The position numbers and the translations under genes are program-made. Shown here piece by piece: positions 42,485-50,088 of a stretch of DNA of 64,000 bases. Numbering within the stretch: the first letter of the stretch is position 1; each line of letters starts with the position of its first letter. The notes beneath the pieces are model-generated. The model was not told where the DNA came from, ran no database searches, and saw nothing but the letters and a program-made list of their open reading frames with translations. The stretch comes from Thiodiazotropha sp040793985. GTDB lineage: Bacteria; Pseudomonadota; Gammaproteobacteria; Chromatiales; Chromatiaceae. Location: positions 35,079 to 99,078 of the forward strand of contig JBFNJI010000046.1 of the NCBI GenBank assembly GCA_040793985.1, written 5' to 3'.

Positions 42485-43255
42485 ATGTTAGCCAAACGCA
42501 TCATTCCCTGCCTCGACGTGGACGCCGGCCGCGTAGTCAAAGGCGTGAAGTTTGTCGATATCCGGGATGCCGGGGATCCGGTGGAGGTGGCCCGGCGCTA
42601 CAACGAGGAGGGTGCCGACGAGATAACCTTTCTCGATATCACCGCCAGCTCGGATGATCGCGAGACAATCGTGCATGTGGTCGAAGACGTGGCCAGCGAG
42701 GTTTTTATCCCCTTGACCGTGGGTGGGGGCATTCGCACGGCGGAAGACATTCGTCGGATGCTCAATGCAGGTGCCGACAAGGTGGCCATCAATACCGCGG
42801 CGGTCTTCAATCCTGAGTTTGTCAACGAAGCCACCGAGCGATTCGGCTCGCAATGCATCGTGGTTGCCATCGATGCCAAGCAGGTGAGCAGGGAGGGCGA
42901 GCCCCTGAAGTGGGAGATCTTTACCCATGGCGGGCGCAAGCCCACCGGACTCGATGCCATCGAGTGGGCTCAGCGCATGAGCGACTACGGGGCGGGAGAG
43001 ATACTGCTAACCAGCATGGACCGCGATGGCACCAAGATTGGCTTCGACAATGCCCTAACCCGGGCGATCGTCGACAGCGTACCGATTCCGGTGATCGCCT
43101 CGGGAGGGGTTGGTGATCTGCAACACCTGGTGGACGGTGTGAAGCAGGGTGGGGCGGATGCGGTCTTGGCTGCGAGTATTTTTCACTTCGCCGAGTATAC
43201 GGTTGGCGAAGCCAAACGATATATGCAGGATAGCGGGATCGAGGTGCGACTATGA
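42485..43255 (+). CDS. hisF: imidazole glycerol phosphate synthase cyclase subunit HisF
   Basis: The 256-residue TIM barrel opens with MLAKRIIPCLDVDAGRVVKG, carrying the catalytic Asp11. It has the second acidic residue in VVAIDAKQ (Asp130 region) and phosphate loops VGGGIRTAEDI and IASGGVGDLQHL. It joins ammonia from HisH to the PRFAR substrate to give IGP. The stop overlaps hisI by four bases (ATGA). Confidence 0.97.
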   Translation: MLAKRIIPCLDVDAGRVVKGVKFVDIRDAGDPVEVARRYNEEGADEITFLDITASSDDRETIVHVVEDVASEVFIPLTVGGGIRTAEDIRRMLNAGADKVAINTAAVFNPEFVNEATERFGSQCIVVAIDAKQVSREGEPLKWEIFTHGGRKPTGLDAIEWAQRMSDYGAGEILLTSMDRDGTKIGFDNALTRAIVDSVPIPVIASGGVGDLQHLVDGVKQGGADAVLAASIFHFAEYTVGEAKRYMQDSGIEVRL

Positions 43256-43632
43256 GCTGGCTCGATGCAGTGAAATGGGATTCAAACGGACTGGTGGCGG
43301 CTGTCGCGCAGGAGTCCGGCAGCGGCAAATTGCTGATGATGGCCTGGATGAATGCGGAGGCCTTGCAACTCACCCGTGAGAGCGGACATGCGGTCTACTG
43401 GTCCCGCTCCCGGCAGAAGCTGTGGCACAAAGGCGAGGAGTCGGGGCATCAGCAGCGGGTTAAATCGATCCGTATCGATTGCGACGGTGATGTGGTCCTG
43501 CTGGAGGTGGAACAGAAGGGAGGCATCGCGTGCCATACCGGCAGGCACAACTGCTTCTACCGCGAACTCCAGGGCGATGATTGGGTGGAGGTCCTGCCGG
43601 TGCTCAAGGAGCCCGGCGAGATCTACAAATAG
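43252..43632 (+). CDS. hisI: phosphoribosyl-AMP cyclohydrolase
   Basis: The 126-residue HisI is a separate cyclohydrolase, not fused to HisE. Mg- and Zn-binding motifs IDCDGDVVLL and GIACHTGRHNCFY, with WSRSRQKLWHKGEESGH before them, are all intact. It opens the adenine ring of PR-AMP. It is coupled to hisF. A 159-bp gap follows before hisE in which I find no gene. Confidence 0.96.
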   Translation: MSWLDAVKWDSNGLVAAVAQESGSGKLLMMAWMNAEALQLTRESGHAVYWSRSRQKLWHKGEESGHQQRVKSIRIDCDGDVVLLEVEQKGGIACHTGRHNCFYRELQGDDWVEVLPVLKEPGEIYK

Positions 43633-43791
43633 GAGGATTTCAGCGGTTTTTGAGCTGATCCTCCAAAATGCGCCTCAATGGGTTTCAGGTCGTGTGAATT
43701 GCGGACGTCGCGAAACCAATTTGTAGTTACTGAAGCGAGAACTGAACGGCATGTGTAACCAGGCAATAATATAGCGGTCTAAGGATTGAAG

Positions 43792-44109
43792 ATGAGTGAT
43801 GTACTGCAGCAACTTGCCAAAGTGCTTGAGGAACGCAAACAGGCGGATCCGGACAGCTCTTATGTGGCGAAACTCTATGCCAAGGGTCTCGATGCGATCC
43901 TGAAAAAGATTGGTGAGGAGGCAACTGAGACGGTTATGGCGGCCAAGGACGGAGAGGCCGAAAAGGTTGTCTACGAGACGGCCGATCTCTGGTTTCACAC
44001 CCTGGTACTGTTGGCGCATCAGGGATTGGGGCCTGAACATGTGCTCAGGGAACTGGAGCGTCGTTTCGGCCTCTCGGGGCTTGAGGAGAAGGCGCAAAGG
44101 GTCGATTAG
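43792..44109 (+). CDS. hisE: phosphoribosyl-ATP pyrophosphatase
   Basis: The 105-residue HisE is an all-alpha MazG-fold pyrophosphatase with KIGEEATETVMAAKDGE and VYETADLWFHTLVLL. It hydrolyses PR-ATP to PR-AMP. I use the ATG at 43792, preceded by AAGGA six bases upstream; a TTG two codons earlier is unlikely. It is the last his gene and is followed by tatA. Confidence 0.95.
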   Translation: MSDVLQQLAKVLEERKQADPDSSYVAKLYAKGLDAILKKIGEEATETVMAAKDGEAEKVVYETADLWFHTLVLLAHQGLGPEHVLRELERRFGLSGLEEKAQRVD

Positions 44110-44264
44110 TACGGGAGACAGAGGGTCGTTATCTGGGGTATGATCCCAGTCCTGCTAAGCGCTTAAGAGACCCTTTCAGGGTCAATTGATGAACAGAAAA
44201 GTGCCTGCAACCTTCGGTTCAGGTAATCATGAGAAACCGGCCGGACCGGTGAGTGGAGAAGATT

Positions 44265-44510
44265 ATGGGTTTTGGTGGTATCAGTATTTGGCAACTGTTG
44301 ATTGTTCTTGTCATTGTTCTGCTGTTGTTCGGTACCAAGCGGTTGAAAAATATCGGCTCTGACCTCGGTGGCGCCATCAAGGGCTTCAAGGGCGCCATGA
44401 AGGATGGCCAGAAGGAGGCGGATGAGAAGCAGCAGGAGCAGATCGAGAAATCGGAGTCGGGCACCGTGGTAGATGGTGAGGTTACCTCCAAGGAGCGCGA
44501 TAAGAGCTGA
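44265..44510 (+). CDS. tatA: twin-arginine translocase subunit TatA
   Basis: The 81-residue protein has the TatA layout: a short N-terminal transmembrane helix (about 5-20, ISIWQLLIVLVIVLLLFGTK), the FG hinge, an amphipathic helix (RLKNIGSDLGGAIKGFKGAM) and an acidic tail. TatA oligomers form the conduit that carries folded proteins such as cofactor-bearing periplasmic enzymes. Start is the ATG at 44265 behind GGAGAA; an upstream in-frame GTG is not needed. It heads tatABC after the his genes. Confidence 0.95.
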   Translation: MGFGGISIWQLLIVLVIVLLLFGTKRLKNIGSDLGGAIKGFKGAMKDGQKEADEKQQEQIEKSESGTVVDGEVTSKERDKS

Positions 44511-44549
44511 AGGGTACGGTCTCGAGAGCAATGCTGATGGAAAGACACC

Positions 44550-44894
44550 ATGTTTGACGTCGGTTTTTGGGAACTGACAATCATTGCACTGGTGGCATTG
44601 ATAGTGATAGGCCCTGAGCGTCTGCCAAAGGTTGCGCGAACCGCCGGTCTCTGGTTGGGGCGTGGGCGCCGCTTTATCGCCAATGTGAAGGCGGATATCG
44701 ATAAAGAGATCAAGGCCGAGGAGCTCAAGGAGATAATCGAGAAACAGGCGACGCTAGCCAATCCGGTGCATGAGATCGTTGAAGAGACCCGGAGTGATCT
44801 CAATGAGATCAAACAGGAAGCGGGCAAACAGCTGAAGGAGGGTCAGGAGGCTCTCGAGAATCAACCCAATTCCGACAGCAAAACCAGTCAATAA
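44550..44894 (+). CDS. tatB: twin-arginine translocase subunit TatB
   Basis: This 114-residue protein is TatB: MFDVGFWELTIIALVALIVI is the short transmembrane helix, followed by GPERLPKVARTAGLWLGR and a long amphipathic and acidic helix. TatB forms with TatC the receptor that recognises twin-arginine signals. It starts 39 bp after tatA and ends two bases before tatC. Confidence 0.95.
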   Translation: MFDVGFWELTIIALVALIVIGPERLPKVARTAGLWLGRGRRFIANVKADIDKEIKAEELKEIIEKQATLANPVHEIVEETRSDLNEIKQEAGKQLKEGQEALENQPNSDSKTSQ

Positions 44895-44896
44895 CA

Positions 44897-46024
44897 ATGT
44901 CGGCAGAACAGATCCCCGATACTACATCCAAGGAACAGCCCCTGGTCTCCCACCTGATCGAACTGCGTGATCGGGTACTGCGCATGGTCCTGGTGGTGCT
45001 TGCGATATTCCTGGTGCTGTTTCCATTCGCCAACGATCTCTACAGTGCCATTGCGGGACCGATGCGGGCCGCGCTGCCGGAAGGCAGCACAATGATTTCC
45101 ACCAAACCCATCGACCCCTTTCTGATACCCTTCAAACTGAGTCTGCAGCTGGCTATCTTTATTGCCGTCCCATTCATTCTCTATCAGTTCTGGGCCTTTG
45201 TGGCTCCCGGTCTCTACCGTCACGAAAAGCGCCTGGTGATGCCCCTGCTGATCTCCAGTACCTTACTCTTCTACCTGGGCATGGCCTTCGCCTATTTCGT
45301 GGTCTTTCCCCTGGTATTCACCTTTCTTGCCGGCACCGCACCCGATGGCGTCGAGGTGGCGACGGACATGGGGAGCTATCTCGACTTCGTGATGACCCTC
45401 TTTTTTGCCTTTGGTGTCGCTTTTGAGGTGCCTATAGCCACCATTATTCTCGTCTGGATGGGAATCACCACACCCCAGAAGCTGCGTCACAAGCGCCCCT
45501 ATGTCATTGTCGGCGCTTTCGTGATTGGCATGTTTCTGACCCCGCCGGACGTGATATCGCAGACCCTGTTGGCGCTGCCCATGTGGGTGTTGTTCGAGCT
45601 TGGTCTCATCTTTTCCAAAGGCTTTGTAAAAAAGCCCATGCCGGGTTCCAAGGATGAGCCGGATGCAGCGGCGGACGCCGTCTCTAAGCCAAATGAGGGA
45701 GATGGGGCGCAGGAGGTGGCCAGGGAGGAGGCCGTGGGCAGCGATATCGATCCTGCCCGGGACTATGTGGATCCGGATCGCTTCGTACCCCTCACGGATG
45801 ATGAGATGGAAGCGGAGATGGATGCCATTGAAGAACTCGAGCAGGAGGAGGGCGATGCCCAGGTCGATAGCACAAGGAACAAACTCGAGCAGGTGCAGGA
45901 GCTGCGCAACAAAGGCGACGTGGATGGCGCCCGCGAGCTACTGTATGAGATTCTCGAGGAGGGTGATTCCGATCAGCGGGTGGTGGCGCGGAACATCCTT
46001 GCCCAACTCGATGCGGACGACTGA
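44897..46024 (+). CDS. tatC: TatC with an unusual C-terminal FimV-C-like extension
   Basis: Residues 1-245 are a complete TatC: six transmembrane helices, the N-terminal LVSHLIELRDRVLRM motif and the conserved TPPDVISQTLLALPMWVLFE stretch. TatC is normally about 250 residues, and this protein is 375. The extra 125 residues are a Pro/Glu/Asp-rich linker (about 250-325) and a helical hairpin (about 326-375). The hairpin reads NKLEQVQELRNKGDVDGARE then LLYEILEEGDSDQRVVARN, closely matching the C-terminal domain of FimV (TIGR03504-like). It would lie in the cytoplasm. Overlap of tatB and tatC is absent, with two bases between them. Confidence 0.93.
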   Translation: MSAEQIPDTTSKEQPLVSHLIELRDRVLRMVLVVLAIFLVLFPFANDLYSAIAGPMRAALPEGSTMISTKPIDPFLIPFKLSLQLAIFIAVPFILYQFWAFVAPGLYRHEKRLVMPLLISSTLLFYLGMAFAYFVVFPLVFTFLAGTAPDGVEVATDMGSYLDFVMTLFFAFGVAFEVPIATIILVWMGITTPQKLRHKRPYVIVGAFVIGMFLTPPDVISQTLLALPMWVLFELGLIFSKGFVKKPMPGSKDEPDAAADAVSKPNEGDGAQEVAREEAVGSDIDPARDYVDPDRFVPLTDDEMEAEMDAIEELEQEEGDAQVDSTRNKLEQVQELRNKGDVDGARELLYEILEEGDSDQRVVARNILAQLDADD

Positions 46025-46105
46025 CACCTCTTCTGCGGTTGATTAGCCAGTCAATTCCATGTGTATTATCCAGGGTGACTCAGCAGCAGCGTCATATCGA
46101 CAACA

Positions 46106-46444
46106 TCAGCGATGACGCAGACGTGTGCCATGTACCAGCGACAGGGTGATCTCCTCGGCGGTGAGTGAGGAAGCGAAATATGTGCCAGAGATTTTGGCGC
46201 TGTTGATGCTTGCACCCTCGAGATTGGTCTCACGCAGGTTCAGTCCACGCAGGTCGGCATGGCGCAGATAGGCCCCGCTAAGATCCAGGTTTCGCGCATC
46301 CAGATCTCTTAAATCGACGCCTCTCAGATCGGCATTGCGCAGGTCGCAGGATTCGCCGTTGGCCTTGCGTTGATTGAACTCATCGATTTTTCCCTCTTTC
46401 AGCAGTTGATACATCGGGTCCTGTTTCAGCTTGGGCTTCTGCAT
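46106..46444 (-). CDS. pentapeptide repeat protein
   Basis: The 112-residue protein has a charged N-terminal helix (about 1-32) followed by tandem pentapeptides of the A(D/N)LxX type (CDLRNADLRGVDLRDLDARN, then further units to about residue 90). These form a right-handed quadrilateral beta-helix. Pentapeptide proteins often bind DNA gyrase or act as scaffolds, but this one is short and its target is unknown. It converges on tatC and is divergent from the LysR gene. CATGAATACC at the start region gives no clear ribosome binding site. Confidence 0.8.
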   Translation of the reverse strand: MQKPKLKQDPMYQLLKEGKIDEFNQRKANGESCDLRNADLRGVDLRDLDARNLDLSGAYLRHADLRGLNLRETNLEGASINSAKISGTYFASSLTAEEITLSLVHGTRLRHR

Positions 46445-46648
46445 GAATACCTCTATCTTTCTATACCGGAAGGTGATGTCAGAACGATCTCGCCAGCCTG
46501 ATCTTTTGGGTGGTCACCGTTCAGGATAAGAATAGCTAAATCTCGACCCTGATTGCGAGTCGTTCTCTCATCAGGCATGTATTTATTATTGCCATTGGTG
46601 ACTTTTGCATCTAGTATTGAATAGCTTAATACTCACCGGAAGGCTGAT

Positions 46649-47560
46649 ATGGCTGGAACACCTCAGATTCACTACAAGCAAAACCGCTTGAAGCAACTGC
46701 GCGCCTTCTGCCATGCAGCGCAGACTGGCTCGATCAGTGAGGCGGCGGAACGGCTCTATCTGAGCCAACCTACGGTATCGTTGCAGATCCAGGCGCTGGA
46801 GCGTGAACTGGAGACGGTTCTGTTCGAGCGACGGGGGCCGAAGATCAAGCTGACGCCGGAGGGCGAGACCCTCTACAAACTCTCCCAGCCCCTGGTGGAG
46901 GGAATGGATAAACTGCAAGAGACCTTTGCGGCCTCCTGCGGGAAGCTTGAGAGCGGCGAATTGAATATCGCCGCGGGTGAATCCACCATCCTCTATATCC
47001 TCCCTGAGCCCATACGCCGTTTTGCCGAACGTTACCCTGGGATCAGGGTGAAGCTGCACAATGTTACCGGACGGGACGGTATGGCCATGCTGAGGGCGGA
47101 TGAAACGGATCTGGCAATCGGTTCGATGCTGGAGATACCCGACGATGTCACCTATCAGCCAGTGGTCAACTATGCGCCGGTATTGATTACCCCACTGGAT
47201 CACCCGCTGGCAAAAAAGGATTCGATTCAGCTGCACGATATCAGTCCCTATGGGCTTATACTGCCGCCCCACCACTTGAGCACCTGGCGCATGGTCGATC
47301 TGGTCTTCAAGCAGTACAACGCCAACTACAACGTGACCCTCGAAGCCGGCGGTTGGGAGGTGATAAAGAAGTACGTCGAGATCGGTCTCGGCATATCCAT
47401 CGTCACGGATGTCTGTCTTACCGGGGAGGAACAGATCGCTACAATTCCCCTTGGAGAGTACTTTCCCGACCGCAGCTACGGTATCGTGTTGCGCCGCGGC
47501 AAATTTCTCTCCCCCCAGGCAAAACGGTTTCTTGAGATAGTCAAAGAGGTTTTTGAATAG
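46649..47560 (+). CDS. LysR-family regulator, CysB-like
   Basis: The 303-residue LysR-type regulator has an unusual N-terminal lead-in (MAGTPQIHYKQNRLKQLRAF) before the winged helix-turn-helix with SISEAAERLYLSQPTVSLQI. The effector domain follows. The N-terminal lead and LSQPTVSLQIQALERELETV resemble the CysB/Cbl branch, which senses sulfur metabolites. I cannot tell the ligand. GGAAGG precedes the ATG. The following gene, 106 bp downstream, is a sigma-54 activator. Confidence 0.85.
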   Translation: MAGTPQIHYKQNRLKQLRAFCHAAQTGSISEAAERLYLSQPTVSLQIQALERELETVLFERRGPKIKLTPEGETLYKLSQPLVEGMDKLQETFAASCGKLESGELNIAAGESTILYILPEPIRRFAERYPGIRVKLHNVTGRDGMAMLRADETDLAIGSMLEIPDDVTYQPVVNYAPVLITPLDHPLAKKDSIQLHDISPYGLILPPHHLSTWRMVDLVFKQYNANYNVTLEAGGWEVIKKYVEIGLGISIVTDVCLTGEEQIATIPLGEYFPDRSYGIVLRRGKFLSPQAKRFLEIVKEVFE

Positions 47561-47666
47561 TCGCTCAGCGGCCGGCCTGACTGAATGAGGAAACCTATTC
47601 CCAAACCGGTTTTCATCAGTCAAAAAACTGTTCTACAATGGGCCTAACTTCGATACGGAGACGGTT

Positions 47667-48623
47667 ATGTTAGGAAAGGCCCCAGAATTCCAGTCCTTGC
47701 TAAGGGCGATGCGCATTGTGTCGGCTACGGATGCCACTGTATTGGTTAGCGGTGAGAGCGGAACCGGCAAGGAGCTGCTGGCCCATGCACTGCACCACAA
47801 CAGCCGTCGACGCGATCAGGCCTTTATTTCTGTCAACTGTGCAGCCCTGCCCACCCAGCTTGTTGAAAGTGAGCTGTTCGGTCACCGCAAGGGTGCATTT
47901 ACCGGTGCAACCAACGATAGCCTGGGAAAAGTCCAGGCTGCGAACGGTGGCACCCTCTTTCTCGATGAGATCAGCGAGCTTCCAATTTCGGTTCAGGCAA
48001 AACTGCTGCGTTTTCTTGAGACCGGAGAGTGCCAGACCGTCGGCAGAGCGACTAATCAACAGGTTGACGTACGGGTGATAGCCGCCACCAACCGCGATCT
48101 TGGTCAACTCATCGAGGAGGGCGGATTTCGCCGGGATCTCTACTATCGTCTGCATGTCGTTCCCCTCGAGCTGCCACCGCTAAGGCAGCGTCAGGGCGAT
48201 GTCAATCTACTCCTCAAAGGGCTGACCTCAGAACTCGCAGCAAGCTATAAGCTGCGACCTCCGATCTATGGCAAGGCCGCACTGAAGTTGCTGAACAACT
48301 ATCATTGGCCGGGGAACGTTCGGGAACTGAAGAATTTCGCTGAGCGCATGCTAATCCTCTTTTCCGGGCGAAACGTCGAGCCGGAAAACCTGCCTCATGA
48401 GTTTCGTTCCACCATGGGTCAACAAGCCACCGCTGACCGTCAACGCACGAGTGGGCGCTTTCTGCTGCCTGAGCAGGGCCTCAATATGGATGAGCTTGAA
48501 GCCAGTTTGATTGAACAGGCGCTGATGAAGACCTTGGGCAATCGCAGCAAGGCAGCAAGGCTACTTGGGCTCAGTCGCGATACCCTGCTCTACAGGATGA
48601 AAAAATACGCCATCGAATGTTGA
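47667..48623 (+). CDS. sigma-54-dependent activator without a sensory domain
   Basis: This 318-residue activator begins directly with the AAA+ domain. Walker A is GESGTGKELLAHAL (about residue 29), the sigma-54-contacting loop is GAFTGA in HRKGAFTGATNDSLG, and Walker B is GGTLFLDEISELP. A linker and a Fis-type helix-turn-helix at the C terminus (SKAARLLGLSRDTLLYRMKK) follow. Typical NtrC-type proteins are about 450 residues because of an N-terminal receiver, PAS or GAF domain; none is present. Regulation would have to be by expression or a partner protein (PspF/HrpR style). GGAGACGG precedes the ATG. Confidence 0.9.
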   Translation: MLGKAPEFQSLLRAMRIVSATDATVLVSGESGTGKELLAHALHHNSRRRDQAFISVNCAALPTQLVESELFGHRKGAFTGATNDSLGKVQAANGGTLFLDEISELPISVQAKLLRFLETGECQTVGRATNQQVDVRVIAATNRDLGQLIEEGGFRRDLYYRLHVVPLELPPLRQRQGDVNLLLKGLTSELAASYKLRPPIYGKAALKLLNNYHWPGNVRELKNFAERMLILFSGRNVEPENLPHEFRSTMGQQATADRQRTSGRFLLPEQGLNMDELEASLIEQALMKTLGNRSKAARLLGLSRDTLLYRMKKYAIEC

Positions 48624-48639
48624 CCGGCCCTGCTTTATT

Positions 48640-49263
48640 TCAATAGATCCGGTAGCCGCCGTGGCGGCGCCTGCTGAGGTAATCGAATAGTGCGATTCCG
48701 GCAATCAGGCCGAGCACGAAACTGATACTCGTCGCGATCAATCCCCAGTTAAGCGGAATGGCGCTTTGCATCTGGTTCTGGCTGCTCCGCAGAGCCTCGT
48801 TTTCTTGCTGAACCTTATCGAGTGCGGCCACTACGCCTTCGGTGTTGGCCAGTTGCTCCTGCAGTTTGGCGTTGGCCTGCTGCTCCTGCTGTTTTAGATT
48901 GTCTAAGGTATCAAGGGTGCTCTGCAGCTCCGCTTCGTTATCTTCCAACTTCTGCGCCAGTGTTTCATGTTGCTGCTTGAGTTCGTTCAACTGCGCGCGC
49001 GCGGGCTTCTCCTCGATTAGAAATCCCGCCTTGGTCCAGCCCTCTGTTCCATCGGGTGTTCGTACCTTGGCGAATAGCCCTTCCTGTTCCAGCAGTTCAA
49101 GCTGATCACCGCTATTTAGGCGTTTCAGGAGCTTGCCCTTGGAGTTGAGCAGTTCGTAAAGGGAGAGTTGAAGTTCATCCGTTACATATCGGGTATCGGC
49201 AAGCAGGTTGGAACTAAAGCCGAGCAGACAGAGGCTCAGCAAGCAAAATCTAGCGTACTTCAT
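48640..49263 (-). CDS. SH3-domain membrane protein, TIGR04211/YgiM family
   Basis: The 207-residue protein has a signal peptide (MKYARFCLLSLCLLGFSSNL), a bacterial SH3 domain (about 25-85), a long Gln/Glu/Leu coiled coil (about 90-165) and a C-terminal transmembrane helix (about 170-192) with a short basic tail RRRHGG. This is the layout of YgiM/TIGR04211 proteins, anchored in the inner membrane with the SH3 domain in the periplasm. Their role is not well defined, though a link with peptidoglycan is likely. It converges on the sigma-54 activator. Confidence 0.9.
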   Translation of the reverse strand: MKYARFCLLSLCLLGFSSNLLADTRYVTDELQLSLYELLNSKGKLLKRLNSGDQLELLEQEGLFAKVRTPDGTEGWTKAGFLIEEKPARAQLNELKQQHETLAQKLEDNEAELQSTLDTLDNLKQQEQQANAKLQEQLANTEGVVAALDKVQQENEALRSSQNQMQSAIPLNWGLIATSISFVLGLIAGIALFDYLSRRRHGGYRIY

Positions 49264-49527
49264 TCAAACCATCCCTCGGAACATCGGCAAGCAAGGAAAA
49301 ACCAAACCGGGCTGGCATCAGGTGGGATCATCGTCTCGATCCACTCCCCGCTGCAGTTGATATATCGGCTCTGAGGATAGCGAATAGAGTGGGTCTGCGC
49401 CAGTATCGAATTGGCAATTTTCAACCTGGCGGATTGGTTTATGATTTCTCCATTCAGTTTTTGTTCAGCATTCACCGCATATCCTGTATCTGAGTCTTAG
49501 TGAAAGTTACCTACAGGAGAAGCAAGT

Positions 49528-49929
49528 ATGAAATCAGTTAGCACTGTCCTTGTTGCCGTTTCCCTCGGTCTAGCCATGGCCACACCAGCATTTGCGGATC
49601 ATCGACATAAAGGTGATTATTGTTACGAGAAAAAGATAGACAAAATCGAGCGGCGTTTGCACCGCCAATATCACAGAATCGAGCGTGGGATCGAGAATGA
49701 CAGATTGACTCACAAAGAGGCCAGAAAGCTGAACAAACGCTATAGAAAGATCAGTCGCCTATCGAGAGAATATCGGGAAGACGGCTATCTGTCGAAAAGT
49801 GAGTATCGGCATTTGACGCGCAAGCTGGACAAAAACAGTCGTCTGATCAGGGAATATATGAGAAATGGAATCGATCGCTATGTCGCCTATCATGATGCGT
49901 ACTCAAGTCGCTATTACGATACCTACTAA
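49528..49929 (+). CDS. small secreted basic helical protein, unknown
   Basis: The 133-residue protein has a clear signal peptide (MKSVSTVLVAVSLGLAMATP, cleavage after AFA). The mature part starts DHRHKGDYCYEKK and is very basic, with Arg, Lys, His and Tyr dominating and helical heptad-like spacing (KIERRLHRQYHRIERGIEND, then KLNKRYRKISRLSREYREDG). I do not recognise a named domain, though the composition resembles periplasmic helical proteins of the DUF4148/YfhG kind only loosely. AGGAGAAGC precedes the ATG. It stands alone. Confidence 0.7.
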   Translation: MKSVSTVLVAVSLGLAMATPAFADHRHKGDYCYEKKIDKIERRLHRQYHRIERGIENDRLTHKEARKLNKRYRKISRLSREYREDGYLSKSEYRHLTRKLDKNSRLIREYMRNGIDRYVAYHDAYSSRYYDTY

Positions 49930-50088
49930 AGGGATTGATCGTTGACCCGTATCCATGAAGGTGTGTACAAGTTCTGGATAACCGCTATTAGCCCCGGATG
50001 CTGCCGGGGCTATGGTCTCAGCGTAGTGAGGATTGGAATAGGCGCTGGCGGCAATGGAGGCAGGAATATGGACCCTCTGTCGGGTTGA

